Of a stretch of 64,000 bases of DNA, positions 1 through 10,046 are shown piece by piece (within the stretch, counting starts at the first letter, position 1; the number at the start of each line of letters is the position of its first letter). The notes beneath the pieces were generated by a model, which worked only from the letters and a program-made list of their open reading frames with translations, was not told the DNA's origin and searched no databases. The stretch covers positions 1 to 64,000 of the forward strand of contig JBAOHD010000024.1 in NCBI GenBank assembly GCA_037046615.1, given 5' to 3'. Made by a program: the position numbers and the translations under genes. The stretch is from Phosphoribacter sp037046615 (GTDB taxonomy: Bacteria; Actinomycetota; Actinomycetes; Actinomycetales; Dermatophilaceae).

Positions 1-1
1 G

Positions 2-181
2 CGCACCGCGAAGCAGGCGCTCGGCATGCTCGTGCTCGTGAAGGAGACGCTCGGCGACGACTGGCTGACGCCCGAGCGCTTCCGGATCGGCGCCTCGTCG
101 CTGCTCAACGACCTCCTGATGCAGCTCGGCCGCCTCGAGCGCGGCGCCTACCCGTCCCCCGACGCCTACAGCCCGGCCTAG
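2..181 (+). CDS. deoC: Deoxyribose-phosphate aldolase, C-terminal fragment
   Basis: The window opens inside this gene; the last 59 residues and the stop (179-181) are present. The segment RFRIGASSLLNDLLMQ is the typical C-terminal (beta/alpha)8 segment of DeoC, where the G-A-S-S loop helps bind substrate phosphate. DeoC splits 2-deoxyribose-5-phosphate into glyceraldehyde-3-phosphate and acetaldehyde in the cytosol. Two aldehyde-dehydrogenase-family genes follow directly, which suggests that the acetaldehyde is oxidised by its neighbour. The catalytic lysine lies upstream of the window, so activity cannot be judged. Confidence 0.8.
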   Translation, partial: RTAKQALGMLVLVKETLGDDWLTPERFRIGASSLLNDLLMQLGRLERGAYPSPDAYSPA

Positions 182-196
182 GCGAGGAGCCCGCCG

Positions 197-1651
197 ATGA
201 GCGCGTTCGAGTACGCCCCCGCGCCCGAGAGCACGGCGATCGTGCGCCTCCGGCCCGCCTACGGGCTGTTCGTGGACGGCGCGCTTCGTCGACGGCGCTC
301 GACGGCGAGCGCCGCCCGACCGTGAACCCGGCCAGCGAGGAGCCGCTCGCCGAGGTCTGGCACGCCGGCCCCGCCGACGTCGACCGCGCCGTCGCGGCCG
401 CGCGGGCGGCCTTCCCCGCCTGGTCGCGCCTGCCGGGCGCCGAGCGCGGCAAGTACCTCTACCGCCTCGCCCGCCTCGTGCAGGAGCGCAGCCGCGAGCT
501 CGCCGTCGCTCGAGGCGCTCGACGGCGGCAAGCCGATCCAGCGAGGCGCGCGACGTCGACCTGCCGCTCGTCGCGGCGCACTTCTTCCACCACGCCGGCT
601 GGGCCGACAAGCTGCGCTACGCCGTGCCGGACGGCGACCCGCGGCCGCTCGGCGTCGTCGGCGCCGATGATCCCGTGGAACTTCCCGCTCCTGATGGCCG
701 CCTGGAAGCTCGCGCCCGGCGCTCGCGTGCGGCAACACCGTCGTCCTCAAGCCGGCGGAGACGACGCCGCTCACGGCGCTCCTCCTCGCGGAGATCGTCG
801 CAGGAGGCCGAGCTTCCCGCCCGGCGTCGTGAACATCGTCACGGGCGGTCCGGCAGACGGGCGCGGCGCTCGTCCAGCCACCCCGACGTCGACGAAGGTC
901 GCCTTCACGGGCTCGACCGCCGTCGGCAAGGAGATCGCAGCGGCCGATCGCGGGCACGGGCGTAGCGCCTCACCCTCGAGCTCGGCGGCAAGGCCGCGAA
1001 CATCGTCTTCGCCGACGCGCCGCTCGACCAGGCGGTCGAGGGCATCGTCAACGGCATCTACTTCAACCAGGGCCACGTCTGCTGCGCCGGCTCGCGCCTG
1101 CTCGTCGAGGAGAGCGGTCGCTCGACGAGGTCGTGCGCCGAGCTCGACGCGCCGCATGCCGCACGCTCCGCGTCGGCGACCCGCTCGACAAGAACACGGA
1201 CGTCGGCGCGATCAACTCGGCGGCGCAGCTCGCGCGCATCCGCGAGCTCGTCGCGGCGGGCGTGGAGGAGGGCGCGCGCGCTCCACCAGGCCGCCGTGCG
1301 ACCTGCCGGAGCGCGGCTTCTGGTTCCCGCCGACGTACTTCACGGAGCGTCGCGCCAGCGCACCGCATCGCCCGCGAGGAGATCTTCGGCCCCGTGCTCT
1401 CCGTGCTCACCTTCCGCACGCCGGACGAGGCGGTCGAGCTCGCGAACAACGACGCGCTACGGCCTCTCGGCGGGCGTCTGGACGGACAAGGGCGCGAAGG
1501 CCTTCGCGCTCGCGCGGCCGGCTGCGGGCTGGCGTGGTCTGGGCGAACACGTTCAACGTCTTCGACCCGTCGTCGCCGTTCGGCGGCATGCAGGGAGTCG
1601 GGCTACGGGCGCGAGGGCGGCCTCGCCGGGCTCAGGGAGTACCTGGCATGA
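197..1651 (+). CDS. NAD(P)-dependent aldehyde dehydrogenase, frameshifted
   Basis: ATG at 197 follows deoC by 15 bases. Rejoining reading frames gives a full-length aldehyde dehydrogenase of about 480 residues. Landmarks in order are IPWNFPLL, KPAETTPLTALLLAE, FTGSTAVGK (cofactor loop), LELGGK (with the general-base glutamate), the GHVCCAGSR segment (catalytic cysteine) and EEIFGPVLSV. At least a dozen single-base insertions break the frame, for example near 284, 297, 508, 539, 666, 721, 804, 856, 875 and 894; removing one base at each restores the protein. It probably oxidises the acetaldehyde made by DeoC. Its stop overlaps the next start (ATGA at 1648). Confidence 0.8.
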
Positions 1652-2547
1652 GCGGCGCGGACGGCGGCGCGGGCGCGGGGCGCCTCGACGTGCGCAAGAC
1701 CTGGAAGCTGCTGATCGGCGGCGCCTTCGTGCGCAGCGAGTCGGGGCGCGTGCTCGCGGTCGCCGGCGCGGACGGCGCGCACGTCGCGAACGTCGCACAG
1801 GCCTCCCGCAAGGACGCGCGAGACGCGGTGCGCGCGGCGCGGGCCGCGCAGCCCGGCTGGGCGGGCCGCACCGCCTACAACCGCGGGCAGATCCTCTACC
1901 GGCTCGCCGAGGTGCTCGAGGCGCGCACGGAGGAGCTCGCGGCGCGGATCGACGCGACGCGCGGGATCGGCCGCGAGGCCGCGCGCGTCGAGGTCGCCGC
2001 CGCCGTCGAGCATGCCGTGCACCACGCCGGCTGGACGGACAAGCTGCACGCGGTGCTCGGCGGGGTCGCGCCGGTCGCCGCGCCGTACTTCGCGGTCGTC
2101 ACCCCGGAGCCGGTCGGCGTCGTCGCCATCGCCTGCCCCGACGAGCCGTGCCTCGTCGGCGCCGTCGCGCTGCTCGCGCCCGTGCTCGCCGGCGGCAGCA
2201 CGGCCGTCCTGCTCGTCTCGGAGCGCCACCCGCTCGCGGCCTGCGACCTCGGCGAGTGCCTCGCGACGAGCGATGTCCCGGGCGGCGTCGCGAACGTCCT
2301 CACGGGCCTGCGCGCCGAGGTCGCGCCGGTGCTCGCCGCGCACGGCGACGTCGACGCGATCGTCGACGGCACGGGCGACGCCGCGCTCGGCGCCGAGCTC
2401 GAGCGCGCCGCGGCGACCACGGTCGCCCGCTACCGCGCCGTCGACCCGGCGACGCTCGCCGTCGGCGTCGACCCCGCCGCGCACGGCCTCGCCGCCTGCG
2501 CGCGGACGCTCGAGCTGAAGACCGCGTGGCACCCCGTGGGGCTCTAG
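1648..2547 (+). CDS. Truncated aldehyde-dehydrogenase-like protein lacking the catalytic domain
   Basis: The frame is intact, 299 residues, and overlaps the previous stop by ATGA, so it is translationally coupled. It aligns with the N-terminal cofactor-binding half of aldehyde dehydrogenases: LLIGGAFVRSESGR at the start, a GWTDKLHAVLGG segment, a Rossmann-like stretch with GVVAIACPDEPCL, and GGVANVLTG. It then ends with LELKTAWHPVGL. The catalytic cysteine and C-terminal half are absent. It is clean despite lying next to a heavily frameshifted gene, so the truncation appears genuine. It may be a regulatory or structural partner of the complete enzyme upstream; that role is inference. Confidence 0.65.
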   Translation: MSGADGGAGAGRLDVRKTWKLLIGGAFVRSESGRVLAVAGADGAHVANVAQASRKDARDAVRAARAAQPGWAGRTAYNRGQILYRLAEVLEARTEELAARIDATRGIGREAARVEVAAAVEHAVHHAGWTDKLHAVLGGVAPVAAPYFAVVTPEPVGVVAIACPDEPCLVGAVALLAPVLAGGSTAVLLVSERHPLAACDLGECLATSDVPGGVANVLTGLRAEVAPVLAAHGDVDAIVDGTGDAALGAELERAAATTVARYRAVDPATLAVGVDPAAHGLAACARTLELKTAWHPVGL

Positions 2548-2549
2548 CG

Positions 2550-3089
2550 GTGCACGACGAGCCCTGGGACGTGCGCGCGACGCGCGTCCTCCACGACACG
2601 GTCGTGCGCGTCGAGGAGCACGACGTCGTCACGCCGGACGGCCGCTCCTTCGCGTACCTGCTCCTGCGCACGCGCGGCTTCGTCAAGGTCGTGCCGGTCA
2701 CGGCGGCGGGCGAGATCGTCTTCGTGCACCAGTACCGCCACGCGTTCGGGCGCACGACGCTCGAGCTGCCCGCGGGCGGCATCGACCCCGGCGAGACGCC
2801 GGAGGACGCGGCCCGCCGGGAGCTCGCGGAGGAGGCGCTCCTGCGCGCCGAGGCGCTCGAGCCGCTCGGCGTGTTCGCGACGAGCCCGGGCCGCTCCGAC
2901 GAGGTCGGCCACATCTTCCTCGCGACGGGCTGCGTGCCCGCGCCCGACGCGGTCCAGCACGAGCCGACGGCGCCGCTCCACGTGCCCGTCGCCGAGGCCT
3001 ACGGGCTGATCGGCGCGGAGGTCACGGACGCGATGAGCGTCGTCGCCCTGATGCTCGCGCGGCCCCGCCTGCCCGGCGCGCCCGCGTGA
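2550..3089 (+). CDS. Nudix hydrolase, ADP-ribose pyrophosphatase-like
   Basis: GTG at 2550, two bases after the preceding stop; 179 residues, intact. The Nudix box runs through GGIDPGETPEDAARRELAEE (residues about 73-92) with the expected G-x5-E-x7-R-E-L-x-E-E spacing. The residue after EE is Ala rather than the usual small/Gly pair. The flanking VHQYRHAFGRTTLELPAGG is typical of ADP-ribose/NDP-sugar pyrophosphatases, which cleave nucleoside diphosphates linked to another moiety. The protein is cytosolic. The exact substrate cannot be read from the sequence. Confidence 0.8.
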   Translation: MHDEPWDVRATRVLHDTVVRVEEHDVVTPDGRSFAYLLLRTRGFVKVVPVTAAGEIVFVHQYRHAFGRTTLELPAGGIDPGETPEDAARRELAEEALLRAEALEPLGVFATSPGRSDEVGHIFLATGCVPAPDAVQHEPTAPLHVPVAEAYGLIGAEVTDAMSVVALMLARPRLPGAPA

Positions 3090-3118
3090 GCGACGGCGCG
3101 TAGTACGCTTCGTCCGCC

Positions 3119-3592
3119 GTGGAAGAAGCCGTCGTCTGGATCGTGATCGGCGTCCTCTGCCTGATCGCCGAGGCGCTCACCGTCGGGTTCGTGGCCGCGT
3201 ACTTCGGCGTCGGCGCGTTCGCCGCGGCGGCCGCCGCCTGGCTCGGCGCCCCGATCGGCGGCCAGCTCGCCGTCTTCGCGATCGTCTCGGTCGCCCTGCT
3301 CGCGTTCACCCGCCGCACGATGCTCGACGCCCTCCAGGGCAAGGACGAGCCGGTGCCCTCGAACGTCGACGTGATGCTCGGCAAGAGCGGCATCGTCACC
3401 ATCCCGATCTCGAACGACCTCTCGACGGGCCAGATCCGCGTCGGCACCGAGTTCTGGACGGCGCGCCTGCTCGGCGACGGCTCGGCCACGGTTCCGGCAG
3501 GCGCGAAGGTGGAGATCGTGGAGGTCAAGGGCGTGACCGCCCTCGTCCGGCTCCGCGAGGAGTCCGGGCACGCCGCCACGCACGGCGCCTGA
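3119..3592 (+). CDS. NfeD-like membrane protein with OB fold
   Basis: GTG at 3119; 157 residues, intact. The N-terminal 65 residues are hydrophobic with two to three membrane segments rich in Ala/Val. They are followed by a soluble beta-rich domain of the NfeD OB-fold type (GKSGIVTIPISNDLSTGQIRV, then EFWTARLLGDG and ending VKGVTALVRLRE). NfeD proteins work with SPFH/stomatin proteins in membrane microdomains. The matching SPFH gene lies 1.45 kb downstream at 5045, separated by sseA- and sufE-like genes instead of being adjacent. A TACGCT -10-like box lies 13 bases before the start. Confidence 0.75.
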   Translation: MEEAVVWIVIGVLCLIAEALTVGFVAAYFGVGAFAAAAAAWLGAPIGGQLAVFAIVSVALLAFTRRTMLDALQGKDEPVPSNVDVMLGKSGIVTIPISNDLSTGQIRVGTEFWTARLLGDGSATVPAGAKVEIVEVKGVTALVRLREESGHAATHGA

Positions 3593-3623
3593 GCCTCGCC
3601 ACCGCCACCGCACCCGGAGCCCC

Positions 3624-4542
3624 ATGCCCCAGCTCGACCCCGATCCCAAGCTCGCCGCCTACGCGCACCCCGAGCGGCTCGTCACGACGGCCTGGCTCGC
3701 CGCGCACCTCGACGACCCGGACGTCGTCGATCGTCGAGTCGGACGAGGACGTGCTGCTCTACGACACCGGGCCACATCCCGGGCGCGGTCAAGGTCGACT
3801 GGCACGCCGACCTGAACGACCAGGTCGCGCGCGACTACGTCGACGCCGCCGGCTTCGCCGCGCTGATGCGCCGCGAAGGGCATCGCGCCGCGACCAGCAC
3901 CGTCGTCATCTACGGCGACAACATCAACTGGTGGGCCGCGTACGCGCTCTGGGTGTTCACCCTGTTCGGCCACGAGCGACGTGCGCGCTGCTCGACGGCG
4001 GCCGCGCGAAGTGGATCGCCGAGGGCCGCGCGCTCGACCACGCGACGTGCCCGCACGGACGCGCGAGCGACTACCCCGTGGTCGCCGCGCGACGACAGCC
4101 GCGATCCGCGCCTTCCGGGACGACGTGCTCGCCGCACGTGCGCGCGGGCGGCCGCTCGATCGACGTGCGCTCCCCCGGCGAGTACACCGGCGAGCTCACT
4201 GCACATGCCGGACTACCCGCAGGAGGGCGCGCTGCGCGGCGGCCACATCCCGGGCGCGGCGATCGATGCCGTGGGCGCAGGCGGCGAACGACGACGGCAC
4301 CTTCAAGACCGCCGCCGAGCTGCGCGCGATCTACGCGGGCGAGCTCGGCCTCGACGCCGGACGAGCCGATCGTCGCCTACTGCCGGATCGGCGAGCGCTC
4401 GAGCCACACCTGGTTCGTGCTCACGCACCTGCTCGGCTACCCGGACGTCCGCAACTACGACGGCTCGTGGGCGGAGTGGGGCAACAGCGTGCGCGTGCCG
4501 ATCGAGCGGCCGGGCCAGCCGGTGCGCCCCGCGGAGGCGTGA
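3624..4542 (+). CDS. sseA: Thiosulfate sulfurtransferase (rhodanese, SseA/CysA type), frameshifted
   Basis: ATG at 3624. Rejoined frames give a two-domain rhodanese of about 300 residues that resembles mycobacterial CysA/SseA. The N-terminal inactive domain carries YDTGHIPGAVKVDW, and the C-terminal domain carries IDVRSPGEYTGE, GHIPGAA, MPWAQAANDDGTFK and the active-site loop AYCRIGERSSHTWF with catalytic cysteine. It moves sulfane sulfur from thiosulfate to acceptors such as cyanide or thiols. Several single-base insertions break it (for example near 3735, 3983, 4200 and 4265). Its stop overlaps the start of the SufE-like gene, so sulfur trafficking functions are paired here. Confidence 0.85.
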
Positions 4543-4965
4543 TGCGCGCAGGCGCTCTCCGAGATCGTCGAGGAGTTCGCGCGAGGCCGACCGGGAGGAG
4601 CGCGCTGCAGCTCCTGCTCGAGTTCGGCGAGCGCCTGCCGCCGCTGCCGCCGCGCCTCGCCGCCGCCGGCGAGGCCGCGCTCGAGCGGGTCGTCGAGTGC
4701 CAGTCGCCGCTCTTCCTCGCCGTCGAGGTCGGCGGCGAGGGCCGCGTGCGCGCTCTGGTTCGACGCGCCGCCCGAGGCGCCGACGACCCGCGGCTTCGCC
4801 GGGATCCTCCACGCGGGGCTCGACGGCGCCACCGTCGACGAGGTGCTGACGACGCCGGGCGAGCTGACGGCGGAGCTGCGCCTCGCCGAGGTCGTGTCGC
4901 CGCTCCGCATGCGGGGCATGGCGGCGATGCTGGCCCGCATCAAGCGCCTCGTCGCCGCGGGCTGA
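4542..4965 (+). CDS. sufE: SufE-family cysteine desulfuration protein, frameshifted
   Basis: ATG at 4542 overlaps the upstream stop. Rejoined frames give about 138 residues: EIVEEFAEADREERLQLLLE, then ERLPPLPPRL, then VVECQSPLFLAVEV with the conserved cysteine that accepts sulfur from a cysteine desulfurase, and a C-terminal segment LRMRGMAAMLARIKRLV. SufE delivers this sulfur to Fe-S cluster assembly. At least four single-base insertions interrupt it (near 4550, 4585, 4605 and 4755). Coupling to a rhodanese is a recurring arrangement in actinobacteria and suggests a shared persulfide pool. Confidence 0.75.
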
Positions 4966-5004
4966 CGGCGCACCCGCCGAGCGGCGGGGCGCCGCGCGTT
5001 CGAC

Positions 5005-5040
5005 TACGCTTCGCGCACCCGTCCGCGATTCGGGAGGACC
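5005..5040 (+). promoter_or_regulatory. Promoter -10 box and ribosome binding site for the SPFH gene
   Basis: A TACGCT hexamer at 5005-5010 matches the actinobacterial -10 consensus TANNNT. GGGAGGACC at 5032-5040 is a good Shine-Dalgarno five bases before GTG 5045, which fixes that start. The same TACGCT box recurs before glnA (11359) and rpsO (13724). Confidence 0.5.
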
Positions 5041-5044
5041 ATCC

Positions 5045-6017
5045 GTGAGTGTCGGACTGATCGTGGCGCTCGCCATCGTCGTGCTCGTGCTCGTGCTGGC
5101 GCTGCGCTACGTCCGCGTGGTGCGCCAGAGCACCACCCTCGTCGTCGAGCGCCTCGGCCGGTACTCGCGCACCCTCTCGCCCGGGCTCAACTTCCTGATC
5201 CCGTTCGTGGAGAGCGTCCGGCAGGAGATCGACATGCGCGAGCAGGTCGTCTCGTTCCCGCCGCAGCCCGTGATCACCGAGGACAACGTGACGATCTCCA
5301 TCGACACGGTCTTCTACTTCCAGGTCACGGACCCGTTCCGCGCCGTCTACGAGGTCGCGAACCTGCTCGTCGCGGTCGAGCAGCTGACGACGACCACGCT
5401 CCGCAACGTGATCGGCTCGCTCTCCCTCGAGGAGACGCTGACGAGCCGCGACAAGATCAACGCCGACCTCCGCGTCGTGCTCGACGAGGCGACGGAGCGC
5501 TGGGGCATCCGCGTCAGCCGCATCGAGCTGAAGTCGATCGACCCGCCGATGTCCATCCAGGAGGCGATGGAGAAGCAGATGCGGGCCGAGCGCGACAAGC
5601 GCGCGGCGATCCTCACGGCCGAGGGCGACAAGCAGTCCGCGGTGCTCACGGCCGAGGGCGAGCGGCAGGCCGCGATCCTGCGCGCCGAGGCCGAGCAGCA
5701 GCGCGGCGATCCTCCGCGCCGAGGGCGACAAGCAGGCGAAGATCCTGCGCGCCCAGGGCGACGCCGAGGCCGTGCGCCAGGTCTTCCACGCGATCCACGA
5801 GGGCGACCCGACGCCCGACCTGCTCACGTACAAGTACCTCGAGCAGCTGCCGCTGCTCGCGAACGGGCAGGCGACGAAGCTGCTGATGGTGCCGAGCGAC
5901 GCCGTGCAGGCGCTCGGCTCGATGGCCTCCCTCGGGGCGGCCTTCCAGACCGGGCAGGACGTGGCGGGCGGCGACGGGCGGCCGGCCGGCGGCCGCGGGC
6001 CGGGTGGCGCCGCGTGA
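5045..6017 (+). CDS. SPFH/band-7 (stomatin-like) membrane protein, one frameshift
   Basis: GTG at 5045, chosen from its Shine-Dalgarno. One N-terminal transmembrane helix (residues 3-23) is followed by a band-7 domain (TLVVERLGRYSRTLSPG, FVESVRQEIDMREQVV, TEDNVTISIDTVFYFQV). An alanine/glutamate-rich coiled coil follows (repeats of AILTAEGDKQ and AILRAEG), then a C-terminal hydrophobic segment. A single inserted C near 5700 breaks the frame inside the coiled-coil repeats; the total restored length is about 323 residues. Stomatin-like proteins form oligomeric rings in membrane microdomains and partner with NfeD, encoded at 3119. Confidence 0.85.
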
Positions 6018-7809
6018 GCGCGATCGAGGCGGCGGGGCCGCGCGCGGAGGGCGTCCGCTGGGACTCTCGCCCGGATCGTCGCCGACGACGACGCGGCGCG
6101 CGGCGCTGCTCGACGACGCGCTGGCCGCGTCCGCGGCCTTCGCGGAGCGCTACCGCGGGCGCGTCGCGGAGCTCGATCGCGGAGCAGCTCGCAGCGGCGC
6201 TCGCCGAGCTCGGCGAGCTCGGCAACGCGCTCGGCGCGCGTCGGCTCGTACGCCGGCCTCGCGCGTTCCGTCGACGTGAACGACGTCGAGGCGCGCGACC
6301 TCGAGGCGGTCGTCGACCAGGGGCATGGTCGCCGCCGGCAACGCGCTGCGCTTCTTCGAGCTCGAGTGGATCGCGCTCGACGACGCCCGCGCCGAGGAGC
6401 TCCTGGCCGACGAGCGCCTCGCCGCGGACCGCCACCACCTCGCCGCCGAGCGCCGCTACCGGCCGCACCGGCTGAGCGAGCCCGAGGAGCGCATGCTCGC
6501 CGAGCGCGAGCCCGTCGTGCAGGCGTGGTCGAGCCTCTTCGACCAGACCGTCGCGAACGTCCGCACGACGTTCGACGACGGGCGCCGGGCGAGCGCCCGC
6601 ACACGGTCGAGGAGCTGCTCTCGTACGTGCACCGGCCCGCAGCGCGAGCTGCGCCTGCGCGCGCTCGACACGCTCTACGCCGCGCTCGAGCCGCAGACGC
6701 CGGTGCTCGCGAGCTGCTACGACGCGATCGTCGCCGACCGGCTCGTGCAGGACCGCCTGCGCGCCTACCCGGATCCCGCTCGCCGCGCGCCACCTCTCGA
6801 ACGAGCTCGAGCCGGCCGCGGTCGACGCGATGATGGCGGCGATCGAGGAGCGCTACGACATCGCGCAGCGCTGGTTCCGGCGCAAGGCGGAGCTGCTCGG
6901 CCTCGAGCGCCTCCACCTCGCCGACCAGTACGCGCCGCTCGACGCGGGCCGCGTCGTCTCGTACGCCGAGTCGCAGGGCCCTCGTGCGCGACGCCTTCGG
7001 CCGCTTCTCGCCCGAGGTGCGCGACCTCTGCGAGGCGTTCTTCGAGGAGCGCCGCGTCGACGCCGAGCCGCGGCCGGGCAAGCGCGGCGGCGCGTTCTGC
7101 GCGAGCGTCGCCCAGGACGCCTCCCCGTACGTGCTCCTGAACTACACGGACACGCTGCGCGACGTGATGACGATGGCCCACGAGCTCGGCCACGGCATGC
7201 ACTTCGCCTACTCCCGGGCGCAGACGCCGCACTCGTTCCACGCGCCGCTCGCCCTCTGCGAGGTGCCGAGCACGTTCGCCGAGCTGCTCGTCTTCGACCG
7301 CATGCTCGAGACCGAGGAGGACCCGGCGACGCGCGCCGCGCTCGTCCGCGGCGAGCTCGAGAGCGGCTTCGCCACCGTCTTCCGCCAGACGATGATGGTG
7401 CGCTACGAGCAGGACTCGTACGGCACGCGCGGCGGGCGGCCAGGCGCTCACGCCGGAGCGGCTCTCCGACTTCTGGCTCGATCGCAACCGGCGCTACTAC
7501 GGCGACTCGATGGAGCTGCCGGAGGGCTACCGGCTCGGCTGGTCGTACATCCCGCACTTCATCCACACGCGCTTCTACACGTACGCGTACGCGTTCGCGC
7601 ACCTCGCGAGCCTCGTCCTCTACGCCCTCTACCGCGACGAGGGCGCGTCGGCGTTCGTGCCGCGCTACCTGCAGCTGCTCCAGACGGGCGGCTCCGCCGC
7701 GCCGGGCGACCAGCTCGGCGCGTTCGGCATCGACCTCGCCGACGTCGGAACGTGGCGGCGCGGGCTCGACGAGATGGAGCGGATGCTCGACGCGGCGCTC
7801 GCCGGCTGA
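6014..7809 (+). CDS. M3-family oligoendopeptidase (PepF-like), frameshifted
   Basis: GTG at 6014 overlaps the preceding stop by four bases. Rejoined frames give about 595 residues, normal for oligoendopeptidase F. The zinc site MAHELGHGMH is intact near 7180, followed downstream by a FAELLVFD segment whose glutamate is the expected third ligand. The C-terminal catalytic lobe contains SYIPHFIHTRFYTYAYAFA. It should cleave short peptides in the cytosol. About eight single-base insertions interrupt the first two thirds; the last 300 bases are clean. Confidence 0.85.
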
Positions 7810-7828
7810 CCGCCGGCGGGAGCGCGAG

Positions 7829-7911
7829 TGCCGAAGGCGGGAGTCGAACCCGCACGCCCTCTCGGGCGACCGATTTTGAGTCGGCCGCGTCTACCGTTCC
7901 GCCACTTCGGC
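7829..7911 (-). tRNA. tRNA-Leu (anticodon CAA)
   Basis: Read on the minus strand, the 83-nt sequence folds as a class II tRNA: acceptor GCCGAAG pairs with CTTCGGC, the anticodon loop CTCAAAA gives CAA (reads UUG), there is a long variable arm, and the T loop is GGTTCGACTC. The discriminator is A and CCA is not encoded. It lies between the oligoendopeptidase gene and a lipoprotein gene. Confidence 0.95.
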
Positions 7912-7917
7912 GCCGTC

Positions 7918-9166
7918 CGAGCATACACGCGCACGCCCCGGCGGCGCGCGGCGGCGCTCGTGCTCGCGGTCGCGCTCGCCGCGGTCGCGCTCGCGGCCTG
8001 CGACGACGAGCGGCGCGACGCGGCGAGCGGGGCGACGGAGCCGCGCGGCGGACGCCCCGCGCCGCGGACCGTCGCTCGCGCCGCTGCTGCGCGGCCCGCG
8101 CGCGGCGCTCGGCGCGAGCGCGGCTCGCCGCCGTGCGCGCGGTCGTCGACGCGCGCGGCGGACGGCGCGGCCGCCGCCGGCTCGTCGTCGAGCGGCGTCG
8201 ACATCGGCCGCGCGCGGCTGCACGTCGGCACGGCCGCGGAGGCCGCCGCGCGACGCCGCGCACCGCCGCCGTGGTCGGCGGGGCTCGGACGAGCGCCTGC
8301 GCCGACGGCGATCGCGCGCCGTCGACGGCGCCGAGCGGGGCTCGCCCTGCTCGCCGACGGACGCGGGCGGCGCGCCCGCGCCGGACGCGGGTCTGCCTGC
8401 GCCTGACACCGACGGCGGGCTGGAGCGATGGCGCGTCGCCGCCGTCGCGCCTCGCCGCCGACCTCGGCGCCGAGCGCGGGTGGCGGTGCTCGAGGACGGC
8501 AGCGCGGGAGGCCGTCGGCCTCGGCGACGCCGTCGCCCGCGGCCGCGGCGGCGGCGGGCGTCGCGGTGGCGGAGCGCGTGCGGGTCGACGCGACCGGGAC
8601 GCCGCGAGCGACGCTGCGTCCGCGGCCTCGGCCGGACGTGGACGCCGTGATCCTGCTGGCGGCGCCCGCGCCCGCCGGGCTCGCCGCGCTCGCGGGCCGG
8701 GCGGCGGCGGGCGGCGCCGGGGCCGCCGCGGTGCCGGTGATCGCGCCGGACGCGTACGCGATCGGCGGCTGCTCGCAGCACTCCCGGCGCCGGCAGCTCG
8801 CGGGCGTCGCGCGTGCTCTTCCCGGGCGTCGCGCCGCCCGTCGTGCTCCGCGGCCGCGGCGGCGGCGCCGCGGCGCCTCGCGGAGGCGCTCGCGGCGGAG
8901 GACGCGAGCCTCGAGCCGCTGGCGGCGGAGGCGGCGGCGGCGGCGCAGGCCGTGCTCGCCGCACCCTCCGACGAGACGCCGACGGCAGCCGCGGCGGCGC
9001 GTGCGCGCGGCCGCGGGCGGGGTGCGCCTCGACGCCGGCACGCGCGGCGACGGGCGCCGCGCGTCGGCGTTCGCGGCCGGACGGCAGCGCGGCCGTGCGC
9101 ACCCTCTCCGTGCTCGTCGCCCGCCCGCCGCGGCTCGGCGTCGAGCGCACGCTCGTGCTGCCGTAG
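7918..9166 (+). CDS. Putative lipoprotein resembling a periplasmic ligand-binding protein, heavily frameshifted
   Basis: The start codon cannot be fixed because insertions disturb the 5' end. An arginine-rich start followed by a hydrophobic stretch and a lipobox (VALAAC) near 7990 indicates an exported lipoprotein. Rejoined downstream frames show alternating beta/alpha segments such as AVVGGARTSACADAIA, RLAADLGAERVAVLEDGS, DVDAVILLAAPAPAG and AAVPVIAPDAYA. These recall type I periplasmic binding proteins of amino-acid ABC importers. The C-terminus ends VARPPRLGVERTLVLP with a stop at 9166. The frame changes about every 80-100 bases. The family assignment is tentative. Confidence 0.4.
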
Positions 9167-9276
9167 CGTCGCCCGCTCCGGCGCGGCGCGCCGCGGAGCG
9201 CTGGTAGCCTCCGTCCGGCCTGGCGAGGCCGGCGGTCAGCTCGCCGCCGCGCCGCTCGCGCGCCGCCCCCTCCTCG

Positions 9277-9982
9277 ATGCCCGCTCCCTCCGCCGAGACG
9301 ACCCTCCTGCGCGTCGCGCTGCCGGACCGCCCGGGCGCGCTCGCGAGCCTCGCGCGCTGCCTCGGCGCCTGCGGCGTCGACATCCAGGGCGTCGAGGTCG
9401 TCGGCCACGAGGACGGCGTCGCGATCGACGACATCCTCGTCCACGGCGGCGATCTCGAGCCGGGCGCTCGGCGCCCTCGACGACGACGTGCGGGTGCTCG
9501 GCCGCGTGGCGGGCGCGAGCCTGCCCGACCCGGGCCTCCTGATGGCGGAGGCGCTCGGGGCGGTGCTCGCCGCGCCGACCGTGGAGGCCGCGCGGGCCGC
9601 GATCGTGCGCGCCGCGCGGTGCGGATCGGGGCCGGCTCCGGCGGCGGCGCTGCTCCGGCGCTCGGGGGCCGACGACCGCCTCTCGCCTCGACCGGCGCGA
9701 CCGTGCCCGGGCCTCGGGGACGTCCCCGCCTACCAGCCGTCGCTCGCGCGGCGCGCGCTCCGCGCGCGGGCCGGCCGCTCGCCGCCGCCGCGGCCGACGA
9801 GGGCTGGGCGCCGCCCGCCTGGCGCGAGGCGCTGCCGGGACGCCAGGTCGCCGCGGTGCCGGTCGTCGTCGGCGACGACGCCGCCTGCTCGTCGTGCGCG
9901 ACGCGGACGTCCCGTTCGTCGACGCCGAGGTCGACCGTCTCGCGGCGCTCCTGCGGGTCGTCCTCTCTCCCCGAACGGGTAG
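9277..9982 (+). CDS. ACT-domain protein, frameshifted
   Basis: ATG at 9277. Residues about 8-65 form an ACT domain (TTLLRVALPDRPGALASLARCLGACGVD with the characteristic Asp-Arg-Pro-Gly loop and GVEVVGHEDGVAIDDILV). ACT domains bind small ligands, usually amino acids. The remainder (ALGAVLAAPTVEAARAAIV, VPAYQPSLARRAL, QVAAVPVVVGDDAALLVVRD) resembles a GAF-like sensory module. Frameshifts near 9470, 9625, 9655, 9700 and 9890 make the C-terminus uncertain; the stop at 9982 is the best guess. A TAGCCT -10-like box lies near 9205. Confidence 0.5.
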
Positions 9983-10046
9983 GCGATCTGCGGGCGGCCA
10001 CCCGGGCGGTCCGACGCCGACCGCGAAGTGGGTCTAGGGTGCGACG

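Noticed and set aside
322..2547. A 741-residue fused ALDH-ALDH reading frame
   Set aside because: It mixes wrong-frame translation of the first ALDH (because of insertions) with the correct second gene; the true boundary is the ATGA at 1648.
4940..7081. A 713-residue minus-strand frame
   Set aside because: It lies antisense to SPFH and oligoendopeptidase genes whose motifs are clear; the composition is that of a GC-rich shadow.
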